Position numbers and translations under genes: made by a program
Assembly: GCA_047971485.1 (NCBI GenBank)
Contig: JBKDZR010000047.1
Span: forward strand, 1 to 15,570
Direction: 5' to 3'
DNA from: JBKDZR01 sp047971485
GTDB lineage: Bacteria; Pseudomonadota; Alphaproteobacteria; Rhodobacterales; Rhodobacteraceae
DNA: 15,570 nt
In this document: positions 1-5,856 of the stretch, in pieces
How the letters are laid out: each line of letters begins with the position of its first letter
How positions within the stretch are numbered: position 1 is the first letter of the stretch
Notes under the pieces: generated by a model
Databases searched by the model: none
The model's input: the letters and a program-made list of their open reading frames with translations, nothing else
What the model was told of the DNA's origin: nothing

Positions 1-77
1 CCCGACCCTGGGTGGGCGCTTTGGTCCGTTGGGGCGGGTGTGCTTTATGCCTGCCAAGCCCCTCTAACTGACGGCTG

Positions 78-267
78 ATATCAATGGCCTTGGAAAATGA
101 CTGCTCTGAGGCCTTGTTGACCTTAGCCATCCGCAGACCAAGCCGCGCCAGCGCCAGACCGGTGGGCCGGTCCGGCGCTGGCGCGGCGCCCTCCGGGCTT
201 GATTCCGCGCCGGGGTTGATCGGGTCAACAAGCCCTCAGAGCAGACATTCTCCAAGGCCATTGATAT
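78..267. repeat. 190-bp element with 45-bp inverted repeats, MITE-like
   Basis: The left arm (78-122) and the reverse complement of the right arm (223-267) match at 42 of 45 positions; both begin ATATCAATGGCCTTGGA and end CTTGTTGACC. The 100-bp centre contains a second perfect-dyad region (142-187). Matches of this length do not arise by chance in 190 bp. If TA at 79-80 and 265-266 is a target duplication, the termini would read TCAATGGCC, as expected for a small non-autonomous element mobilised by an IS630/Tc1-type transposase; that family assignment is inference. No transposase gene is present. An alternative is a transcribed cruciform or attenuator downstream of the minus-strand protease gene. 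Confidence 0.85.
142..187. repeat. 21-bp-stem GC-rich hairpin nested in the inverted repeat
   Basis: Bases 142-162 pair with 167-187 around a TGGG loop, with a single A/C mismatch (156/173). The core arm is CCGCGCCAGCGCC against GGCGCTGGCGCGG. On either strand the RNA would fold into a very stable stem. No T-run follows on either side, so it is not a canonical intrinsic terminator, although it could still stall polymerase reading out of the minus-strand protease gene. Confidence 0.85.
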
Positions 268-330
268 GAGAGATCACGGGATCACACCCGAACTTTGCTG
301 GCTTGCCCTTTGCAATGGGCGACAGACGGC

Positions 331-909
331 TCACGGCATCAGTGTCAGGCGACCATTGGCAATGGTCACGGCAGCGAAACGTGAGAGATAGCCCATGCCC
401 AGCAGCGACCCCGGCATCTCGCCGGCACTGATCAGGGCAGTCACCCCGCGATGGGTGACAGGGCCAAGGGTCACCGCCCCCAGCCGCACCATCGCCGTAG
501 CCACCACGCCATTGGCGGTCTGGGCCTGGTTCAGGAAGTGCAGCCCACCCGTGTCGATCCCAATCCGGTTGGCGTCAGGCAGGCTCAGAACCATGTCGGT
601 GGCGCCGGTATCGACCATGAAACGCACTGGCGTTCCGTCAATGTCCAGGCTCAGATAATAGTGCCCATCGCGGGCGCGGGGCACGATGATCGCACCATCT
701 GTGGCAACCGTCTGGAGCGCCGGCGCCTTGCCCCGGATGTCCTGCCACAGGCCATATGCCGCTGCCACGCCGATGAAGATGAACAGCCAGAGCAACGCCT
801 GCTGCACCATGCGCCCCAGATTGCGCCGTTGGCTGATCAGGAAATAGCCGCCCACCACTGCGCCCAGCAGTCCCAGATAGAGCAGTCGGACGATGTCATC
901 GGCGCTCAT
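331..909 (-). CDS. membrane-anchored retropepsin-like aspartic protease (TIGR02281 type)
   Basis: This 192-residue protein has two hydrophobic segments near the N-terminus (about residues 6-25 and 38-54) followed by a soluble domain that probably faces the periplasm. The domain opens with FMVDTGATD, whose Asp100-Thr-Gly is the catalytic triad of retropepsin-like proteases, and continues with a GSLLGMGYLSRF segment typical of the C-terminal half of these single-lobe enzymes. Such proteases act as dimers because each chain supplies one Asp; the substrate is unknown. The start is supported by AAAGGG eight bases upstream of the ATG. It lies 33 bp downstream of the ABC-F gene on the same strand and is probably co-transcribed with it. 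The family call is firm; the biological role is not known. Confidence 0.88.
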   Translation of the reverse strand: MSADDIVRLLYLGLLGAVVGGYFLISQRRNLGRMVQQALLWLFIFIGVAAAYGLWQDIRGKAPALQTVATDGAIIVPRARDGHYYLSLDIDGTPVRFMVDTGATDMVLSLPDANRIGIDTGGLHFLNQAQTANGVVATAMVRLGAVTLGPVTHRGVTALISAGEMPGSLLGMGYLSRFAAVTIANGRLTLMP

Positions 910-942
910 GCGGTTTCCCTTTCCAAGGGCTGTGGTCCCGGA

Positions 943-2793
943 TCAGGTACGCGCCTCTTCCAGGCGTTGCTGGGCGGACAGCCACAGATCCTCGGCCCGG
1001 TCGATGCCATCCATGATCTCGGCGTATTTCTTCTGCCAGACCTCGATCTCGCCGCCTTCGCCGCGCTCATAGAGATCGGGATCGGCAAGCTTCGCCGCCA
1101 CACGATCACGCATCTGGTTCAGCTTTTCCAGCCGCTCCTCGCATTTGCGCACAGCGCTGCGCATCTGGTTTACGGCATCGCGCGAGAGCTTGGGCCTCGG
1201 CGCAGGCGCGGGTTTGGCCTTGCCCTCGGCGGCCTCACCAGCCAGCAGCATGCGGCGATAGGCATCCAGATCCTCCTCATAGGGGCTGACGCTGCCATCC
1301 TTGACCAGCCACAACCGATCGGCGGCCAGTGACAGCAGATGCATGTCATGGCTGACCAGAATGACAGCCCCGGAATAGGCCGCCAGCGCCTCGACCAGCG
1401 CCTCGCGGCTGCCGATATCCAGGTGGTTCGTCGGCTCATCGAGGATCAGCAGATGCGGCGCATCCAGCGTGGCCAGCAACAGCGACAGCCGTGCCTTCTG
1501 GCCCCCCGATAGCTTGGCAACCTGGGTCTCGGCCTGATCGGCCCCTAGCCCGAAACTGGCCAGCCGCGCGCGGAGGCGCGGGGGGGCTTCTTCGGGGCGC
1601 TCGCGGCGCAGATGCTGCAAGGGGGTTTCATCGACATGCAGCTCATCCACCTGATGCTGGGCGAAATAGCCGATGCGCAGCTTGGACGAGGTCACCATCC
1701 GCCCGGACATCAACGGCAGGCGCCCCGACAACAGCTTGGACAGGGTCGATTTGCCCTGGCCATTGCGCCCCAACAAAGCGATCCGGTCATCCTGATCAAT
1801 ACGCAGGTTCAACCGTGACAGCACGGCGCGCCCGTCATAGCCGGTCTGGCCGCCCTCGATATTGATGATCGGGGGGGAAAGTTCCTCAGGCGCGGGAAAG
1901 GTGAAAACCTGTTTCTTCGCTTCCTCGGGCAGGGCGATCGGAGTCATCTTTTCCAGCATCTTGACCCGGGATTGCGCCTGTTTCGCCTTGGAGGCCTTGG
2001 CCTTGAACCGATCCACAAAGCTTTGCAGATGGGCGCGGCGGGCATCCTGCTTCTTGGCCTCGGCGGCCTGAACGGCGGCGCGTTCGGCGCGTTGACGGGC
2101 AAACTGATCGTAGGGGCCCTGGAAATACTCCAGCTTGCGGTGTTCCAGATGCAGGATCGCGCCTACCGCCCGGTTCAACAGCCCGCGATCATGGCTGATG
2201 ATCAGCACCGTATGGGGATAGCGCGCCAGATAGCTTTCCAGCCAGACCGCCCCTTCCAGATCCAGATAGTTGGTCGGTTCGTCCAGCAGCAGCAGATCAG
2301 GTTGGGCAAACAATACCCCGGCCAGGGCCACGCGCATCCGCCAGCCCCCGGAAAAGGCCGAACACGGCATGCTATGCTGGGCATCATCGAAGCCCAACCC
2401 CTTCAGGATCGCCGCCGCGCGCCCCTCGGCCGACCAGGCGTCAATATCCGTCAGCCGGGTCTGGATGTCGGCGATGCGGGTTGCATCGGTTGCCGTCTCG
2501 GCCTCGGCCAGCAGGGCGGCGCGCTCGGTATCGGCGGCCAGCACCGTATCCAGAAGCGAGGTTGCCGAGGCCGGCACCTCCTGCGCGACCCCGCCAACCC
2601 GGGCCCGCGATGGCAGATCAATCCGGCCGCCCTCCAGGGTCAACTCGCCCCGGATCAGACGGAAGAGCGTGGTCTTGCCCGCGCCATTGCGCCCGACCAG
2701 CCCCACCTTGTGGCCATCGGGAATGATCGCACCGGCGCCCTCGAACAGGGGACGGCCTTCGACCGAATAGGTGATGTCTTCAATACGCAGCAT
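943..2793 (-). CDS. ABC-F family ATPase, YheS/Uup-like
   Basis: A soluble protein of 616 residues with two ABC domains and no membrane segment. Walker A motifs are GRNGAGKTT (34-42) and GRNGQGKST (342-350); signatures are FSGGWRMR (148-154 region) and LSGGQKARL (428-436); Walker B is LLLLDEPTNYLD (from 167) and LLILDEPTNHLD (from 448). The linker (about 228-285) is charged and helical, as in ABC-F interdomain linkers that reach into the ribosomal E-site, and the C-terminus (about 535-615) looks like a coiled coil. FSGGWRMR in the first domain is typical of the YheS group. ABC-F proteins act on ribosomes rather than in transport; the exact role here is inference. I chose the ATG at 2793 because MLRIEDITYS is the usual N-terminus, although the frame extends to a TTG at 2841. 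No strong ribosome site is seen. Confidence 0.92.
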   Translation of the reverse strand: MLRIEDITYSVEGRPLFEGAGAIIPDGHKVGLVGRNGAGKTTLFRLIRGELTLEGGRIDLPSRARVGGVAQEVPASATSLLDTVLAADTERAALLAEAETATDATRIADIQTRLTDIDAWSAEGRAAAILKGLGFDDAQHSMPCSAFSGGWRMRVALAGVLFAQPDLLLLDEPTNYLDLEGAVWLESYLARYPHTVLIISHDRGLLNRAVGAILHLEHRKLEYFQGPYDQFARQRAERAAVQAAEAKKQDARRAHLQSFVDRFKAKASKAKQAQSRVKMLEKMTPIALPEEAKKQVFTFPAPEELSPPIINIEGGQTGYDGRAVLSRLNLRIDQDDRIALLGRNGQGKSTLSKLLSGRLPLMSGRMVTSSKLRIGYFAQHQVDELHVDETPLQHLRRERPEEAPPRLRARLASFGLGADQAETQVAKLSGGQKARLSLLLATLDAPHLLILDEPTNHLDIGSREALVEALAAYSGAVILVSHDMHLLSLAADRLWLVKDGSVSPYEEDLDAYRRMLLAGEAAEGKAKPAPAPRPKLSRDAVNQMRSAVRKCEERLEKLNQMRDRVAAKLADPDLYERGEGGEIEVWQKKYAEIMDGIDRAEDLWLSAQQRLEEART

Positions 2794-2938
2794 GGCGTGT
2801 GCTGTGCCGCAGACCGACCCGGAGGTCAATGCAGTGGTCAATCACGGCTTTTCAAGGTTCCCGCCACATGCTAGCCCGCGCGAGGCTGCGGTGGGCACCG
2901 TGCATGCCGCCTGAAACTTAACGCAAGGGAACTGGATA

Positions 2939-3361
2939 ATGGCAACCGAACGCACATTGTCGATCATCAAACCGGATGCCACGAAGCGCAACCTGACCGG
3001 CAAGATCAACGCGAAATTCGAAGAGGCCGGTCTGCGGATCGTCGCCCAGAAACGCGTCCACCTGACCAAGGCCCAGGCCGGTGTCTTTTACGCGGTGCAC
3101 GCCGAACGCCCGTTCTATGACGAACTGTGCGAATTCATGGCGTCCGGGCCGGTCGTCGTGCAGGTTCTGGAAGGCGAAAACGCCATCGCCAAGAACCGCG
3201 AAGTGATGGGTGCGACCAACCCCGCCGATGCGGCCGCCGGCACGATCCGCGCCGAATTCGCTGAATCCGTCGGGGAAAACTCGGTCCATGGGTCCGATGC
3301 GCCGGAAACCGCGGCGGTCGAGATCGCCTATTTCTTCTCCGGCCTCGAACTGGTCGGCTGA
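2939..3361 (+). CDS. ndk: nucleoside diphosphate kinase
   Basis: Transfers the gamma-phosphate from nucleoside triphosphates to nucleoside diphosphates through a phosphohistidine, balancing NTP and dNTP pools in the cytoplasm. At 140 residues it has the usual bacterial length. It begins MATERTLSIIKPDA and carries the catalytic histidine at residue 117 in NSVHGSD, with NPADAAAGTIR before it, as in other NDKs. AAGGGA lies eight bases before the ATG. It is divergent from the ABC-F gene, with 145 bp between the two starts that must hold both promoters; I could not pick out convincing -35/-10 boxes. A 10-bp-stem hairpin follows the stop codon. Confidence 0.98.
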   Translation: MATERTLSIIKPDATKRNLTGKINAKFEEAGLRIVAQKRVHLTKAQAGVFYAVHAERPFYDELCEFMASGPVVVQVLEGENAIAKNREVMGATNPADAAAGTIRAEFAESVGENSVHGSDAPETAAVEIAYFFSGLELVG

Positions 3362-3373
3362 TCTGACGCTACC

Positions 3374-3407
3374 GATCTGACGCGGGGCGCAGGACTTGCG
3401 TCAGATC
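3374..3407. terminator. hairpin between convergent ndk and a minus-strand microprotein gene
   Basis: GATCTGACGC (3374-3383) pairs perfectly with GCGTCAGATC (3398-3407) across a 14-base loop. The left arm sequence is also present at 3360-3369, overlapping the ndk stop codon, so the right arm has two alternative partners. There is no T-run on either strand, so termination is plausible from position but not proven. The minus-strand small ORF stops inside the right arm. Confidence 0.45.
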
Positions 3408-3520
3408 ACAGCCCAGTCTGAAAATGTCTGTCCGGGTTTGGGCTTTGGCTTCGGCAGGGGTTTTCCCTGCGGAACGGGTTTGGGTGGCCTGTCCTTTTTC
3501 GCCTTCGGCATCGATTCCAT
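3401..3520 (-). CDS. putative 39-residue Lys/Pro-rich microprotein
   Basis: I do not recognise this protein. It begins MESMPKAKKDRP, has a run of alternating K and P (residues about 21-30), and ends GQTFSDWAVI. It is strongly basic, with no signal peptide or membrane segment. The main support for a real gene is an AAGGAG ribosome site (3529-3534) exactly eight bases upstream of the ATG. A longer in-frame start at 3592 exists but has no such site. The stop codon falls in the hairpin shared with ndk. Basic Pro/Lys-rich tails often bind nucleic acid or ribosomes, but nothing here shows that directly. It could also be a fortuitous ORF. Confidence 0.5.
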   Translation of the reverse strand: MESMPKAKKDRPPKPVPQGKPLPKPKPKPGQTFSDWAVI

Positions 3521-3969
3521 TGCTGGCGCTCCTTGCGAGGCGCGACACGCTTTGCAAGGCGCGCGCGGCTTGGCGGCAGGATGCCAAATCATCGGTTATC
3601 AAGAGGTTACGTCTGGAAAAGAAGGCGTCTGGGGGCAACCTTTCGGAAGGGAGGAGCGTTCTGTCCAGCCGCGCCCCAGACTTGTCCCTTTGTACCGTGC
3701 CGGGGCGTGTGGAGAACATGTTTTCCCCGCCTCACCCCTGTTTTTATTGAAAAATTTCCTGTGTGTCTGGAAATGCGCCCAGATTGAGACGGTATTGCCT
3801 AAATTCCACTCTTTATTTCAAGATCGGCGGTGTGATCCGGACGCGCGCCCTGAAGGGTAAGGCCAAGTCTCGGGGCGCCAATTTCCCCCGCCCGACCTAA
3901 GCGCTTTCATGTCCGAGAAGGACCTGTTTCTTCCTTTGAACACCCACCCTTCGCTGGGGGATTCCCCGT
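3521..3969. other. gene-free stretch with an AT-rich patch
   Basis: No gene is supported between the microprotein start and the Fe-S carrier stop. Several open frames overlap here, but none has a ribosome site or a recognisable protein. Bases about 3736-3830 are clearly AT-richer than their surroundings and include GAAAAATTTC (3749-3758); a promoter or an unannotated small RNA is possible. A forward frame ending at TAA 3898-3900 encodes a basic tail (ALKGKAKSRGANFPRPT) but lacks an ATG. Confidence 0.5.
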
Positions 3970-3975
3970 TCAGCG
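3952..3975 (-). terminator. hairpin at the Fe-S carrier stop codon
   Basis: CGCTG-GGGG (3952-3960) pairs with CCCC (3964-3967) and CAGCG (3971-3975), with an ATT loop and a 3-base bulge. It spans the stop codon of the minus-strand gene. No T-run follows, so it is only a terminator candidate. Confidence 0.35.
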
Positions 3976-4347
3976 CCCCTGATCGGCGCCGTTGCCCAGT
4001 GTTTCGTCAAACTTGATCGATTCTCCGCAGCCGCAGGCATCGACGACATTGGGGTTGCGAAAGCGAAAGCCCGATTCCAGGAGCGAGACCTCATAGTCGA
4101 TTTCGGTCCCGAACAGGAACATCTGTGCCATGGGCGCAATCATCACCCGTGCGCCATCCTGTTCCACGGTTTCATCCAGGGGATCGACCTCGGACACATA
4201 GTCCATCGTGTATTCCATCCCCGCGCAGCCGCCCTTCTTCACGCCAATGCGCAGGCCCTTGGACCCATCCTTGGCCATTAGCCGGGCGATTTGTCTGGCG
4301 GCGGCCGGGGTCATGGTGACGGCCTGTTTCCCGGGAATTCCGAACAT
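3970..4347 (-). CDS. A-type iron-sulfur carrier, HesB/IscA/SufA family
   Basis: A 125-residue cytoplasmic protein of the A-type carrier family, which receives Fe-S clusters from the SUF or ISC scaffold and passes them to apo-proteins. The three conserved cluster-ligand cysteines are present: Cys41 in KKGGCAGM, and Cys105 and Cys107 in DACGCGES. Length is slightly above the usual 105-120 because of a short polar C-terminal tail. The ATG at 4347 is preceded by AAGGA with 7-base spacing; the 18 extra upstream codons lack a ribosome site and were rejected. It is the last gene of the minus-strand run sufT - satD-like - DUF3307 - carrier, and has its own promoter-like sequence. Motifs alone do not separate IscA, SufA and ErpA, so no symbol is given. 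Confidence 0.95.
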   Translation of the reverse strand: MFGIPGKQAVTMTPAAARQIARLMAKDGSKGLRIGVKKGGCAGMEYTMDYVSEVDPLDETVEQDGARVMIAPMAQMFLFGTEIDYEVSLLESGFRFRNPNVVDACGCGESIKFDETLGNGADQGR

Positions 4348-4372
4348 CGAAGCATCCTTGCTGTTTGAGCCG

Positions 4373-4401
4373 AATCTAGGGCCGGGGGGCCTGTTTCTCA
4401 A
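4373..4401 (-). promoter_or_regulatory. sigma-70-type promoter candidate for the A-type carrier gene
   Basis: On the minus strand TTGAGA (4396-4401) and TAGATT (4373-4378) are separated by exactly 17 bp, upstream of the carrier ATG at 4347 and just past the DUF3307 stop codon. This would let the carrier be transcribed independently of the satD/DUF3307 pair. Confidence 0.5.
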
Positions 4402-4410
4402 GGGTGGGTT

Positions 4411-5127
4411 TCAGATCAGTTTGCCCGCTACGGTCCGGACCAGAAGGGCGATCATCATCGCCCAGCCGATCGACGCCAGGGTGCCGGCGATGATGTATTC
4501 CGAAATCTTGCGGTCATCGCGGGCGGTTTGGAACCGCAGCACCGATTTCGCGGCGACCAGAAAGGCAACGGCTGTGGGCTGGCCAAGCAGGATCAGCAGA
4601 TAGGTGGCGCTGCGTTCCAGCTTGCCGATCAGGGCCCCTGCGCCGGGCAGGCTGCCCTGGGTCAGTTGCGGTGCGGTCTTCAGATAGGGGTCCAGAATCA
4701 GGGCGACGGCAAACCCGCCCGCGCGAATGGCCAGGATCAGCCCTGCGACATGCAGCCAGAACAAGGGCAGATCGGCGCTCAGGGCCGGGGGAAGCAGCCG
4801 CGACCAGAGACTGTCGCCCCAGATCGCCGGCACCATCAGCGCAAGGGCTGCAAGGGTAATCAGATGCGCGGCCTGGTCCAGCAGGAACCCGCGCAGATCG
4901 GGGGGGCAGCAATAGGTCTTGATCATGTCGATGATCAGATGGGCCAAGGCCAGCAGCAGAAGGGCCGGGTGCCAGGCGCCGAGGATCAGGACGGTAACGG
5001 CCAGGTGGATCACCGTGTGCAGGATCAGAATCTGGGGGCGGTGTTTGGCCTGGGCCATGGACTCGGTCTGAAGAACGAAATCCCCCAACACATGGGCGGC
5101 GAGAAGCAGGATGAAGGTTTCAGTCAT
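4411..5127 (-). CDS. DUF3307 integral membrane protein
   Basis: A 238-residue, very hydrophobic protein with about six or seven membrane segments (roughly residues 3-20, 33-50, 52-68, 81-103, 121-144, 173-194, 213-233). The N-terminus contains the DUF3307 hallmark H-x3-DF-x-LQ (AAHVLGDFVLQT), followed by histidine/aspartate pairs inside membrane segments (LHTVIHL, LAHLIIDMIK, LLDQAAHL), which suggests a metal or proton site. The function of the family is unknown to me. The ATG is preceded by AGGA (5135-5138). It lies 60 bp downstream of the satD-like gene, and that gap contains two palindromic operator-like sites. DUF3307 and SatD proteins are frequent genomic neighbours, so they probably form one functional unit, with SatD the likely regulator; this is inference. 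Confidence 0.88.
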   Translation of the reverse strand: MTETFILLLAAHVLGDFVLQTESMAQAKHRPQILILHTVIHLAVTVLILGAWHPALLLLALAHLIIDMIKTYCCPPDLRGFLLDQAAHLITLAALALMVPAIWGDSLWSRLLPPALSADLPLFWLHVAGLILAIRAGGFAVALILDPYLKTAPQLTQGSLPGAGALIGKLERSATYLLILLGQPTAVAFLVAAKSVLRFQTARDDRKISEYIIAGTLASIGWAMMIALLVRTVAGKLI

Positions 5128-5141
5128 GGGTTCGTCCTAAA

Positions 5142-5159
5142 ACAGGTTTTAAAGCCTGT
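5142..5159. promoter_or_regulatory. operator-like palindrome, site 1 (DUF3307-proximal)
   Basis: ACAGG-TTTTAAAG-CCTGT is an 18-bp dyad matching its own reverse complement at 16 of 18 positions. Its near edge is only 3 bp from the DUF3307 ribosome site (5135-5138), so a bound protein would block transcription. The centre is 28 bp from site 2. Confidence 0.7.
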
Positions 5160-5160
5160 A

Positions 5161-5166
5161 TTTCAA
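5161..5166 (-). promoter_or_regulatory. possible -35 box between the two operator palindromes
   Basis: On the minus strand these bases read TTGAAA and lie in the 10-bp linker between the palindromes. A -10 box 17-18 bp downstream would fall at about 5137-5143, on the edge of site 1, but only a weak match (TTTTAG) is there. The arrangement fits a repressible promoter for DUF3307. Confidence 0.3.
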
Positions 5167-5169
5167 TTA

Positions 5170-5187
5170 ACAGGCGTATATACCTGT
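5170..5187. promoter_or_regulatory. operator-like palindrome, site 2 (satD-proximal)
   Basis: ACAGG-CGTATATA-CCTGT has the same arms and same 8-bp spacer as site 1, and its dyad extends one base further on each side. It directly abuts the stop codon of the satD-like gene (5188-5190). Shared arms, shared spacing and a 28-bp centre distance (near three helical turns) point to cooperative binding by a dimeric regulator. Confidence 0.7.
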
Positions 5188-5856
5188 TTATTGTCTCTGC
5201 AGGCCCCTGTTCTGCCCTGTTTCCAGCGACACCAGCGCATCGCGCAAGGCCCAGAACCCTCCGGCATCCAGCCGGTCGGATACGCTTTGCTGGGTGATGC
5301 CAAGCTTGCCCGCGATCTCGGACTGGGTTGGCGGGTCCGGGGCCAGGGCATCCTGCAAGGCCTCGGCCTGGGCGGCGGACCAGCCGCGGGCCAAGCCGTC
5401 GGCTAGGGCAAATATGGCGCGCAGGGCGGGATCCTCGGGGGTGCTGGCAACAGCAATCCGTCGGCTACGGCCCATCGTATCCAGCGCCTGGCCGGCCAGT
5501 TCCAGGGCCGGACCATCGGCATCCGACAGATCGGTGCGGCCCATGCGTTCAAACAGGCCAAGACCACAGCCGACCCGCGTTGCCATGCCCGCCCCCCTGG
5601 CCAGCAGGCTGGCCTGGATGAACAGCACCGAGCGCAGGCTGAGATTGGGTTGGTTCAGCACAACCTGCCAGCCATCGCCGCGAAAACGGGTCAGGCACAG
5701 CGAGGCGCCATGCCAGCCGGCCAGCGTCGCGCAGGCCTGACCGAGATGGTCGAAGGCCGTATCAAGCCTGTCGGCGGGGTGGCGTCTGGAGGCGATGAAA
5801 TCGCCGGTCAAGGCCGCGATGCGGCTGCCTGGTTGCGGCCCGGCGGCCATGATCAC
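5188..5856 (-). CDS. SatD-family protein with C-terminal helix-turn-helix
   Basis: About 222 residues. The N-terminal two-thirds match the SatD pattern: an ALTGDFIASRR start (residues 15-25), RFRGDGWQV (57-65), TRVGCGLGLFE (93-103) and DADGPALELAGQAL (112-125). The last quarter contains a helix-turn-helix (about 177-203, core TQSEIAGKLGITQQSVSDRL), so DNA binding is likely. The GDG and R-x-G-x-G-x-G spacing recalls the palm fold of nucleotidyl cyclases, so the N-terminal domain may sense a ligand; that is inference. Its GTG start overlaps the sufT stop codon (GTGA), implying translational coupling; an ATG at 5850 is the alternative. Downstream lie two palindromes and DUF3307, which suggests it regulates that gene. 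No catalytic activity is known to me for the family. Confidence 0.8.
   Translation of the reverse strand: MIMAAGPQPGSRIAALTGDFIASRRHPADRLDTAFDHLGQACATLAGWHGASLCLTRFRGDGWQVVLNQPNLSLRSVLFIQASLLARGAGMATRVGCGLGLFERMGRTDLSDADGPALELAGQALDTMGRSRRIAVASTPEDPALRAIFALADGLARGWSAAQAEALQDALAPDPPTQSEIAGKLGITQQSVSDRLDAGGFWALRDALVSLETGQNRGLQRQ

Larger units (their letters stand above)
1..330. other. gene-poor left edge holding an inverted-repeat element
   Basis: No convincing gene lies here. Two forward frames are open from the window edge and stop at 65-67 (TAA) and 76-78 (TGA). Either could be the last codons of a gene lying to the left, but about 20 codons are not enough to choose. The rest is dominated by the inverted repeat at 78-267. 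The ATG-initiated frames that run inward from both arms are a by-product of the repeat. Bases 268-330 separate the element from the protease stop codon and show only weak short palindromes. Confidence 0.6.

Noticed and set aside
64..269. Opposing ORFs reading MALEN..CSE.LLT from both arms of the inverted repeat
   Set aside because: The matching N-termini are a direct consequence of the inverted repeat; after the arms the two readings diverge into low-complexity Arg/Pro sequence, and neither has a ribosome site.
943..2841. TTG start at 2841 for the ABC-F gene
   Set aside because: The extra 16 residues do not match the family; the ATG at 2793 gives the standard N-terminus.
3396..3860. 154-codon forward frame and a 116-codon reverse frame (3369-3719) between ndk and the Fe-S carrier
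   Set aside because: Composition is not protein-like, no ribosome sites, and they overlap the better-supported 39-codon ORF.
3831..3909. Thirty-codon reverse ORF starting at 3909 (MKALRSGGGN...)
   Set aside because: No ribosome site; Gly/Arg/Ser-rich reading typical of non-coding GC-rich DNA.
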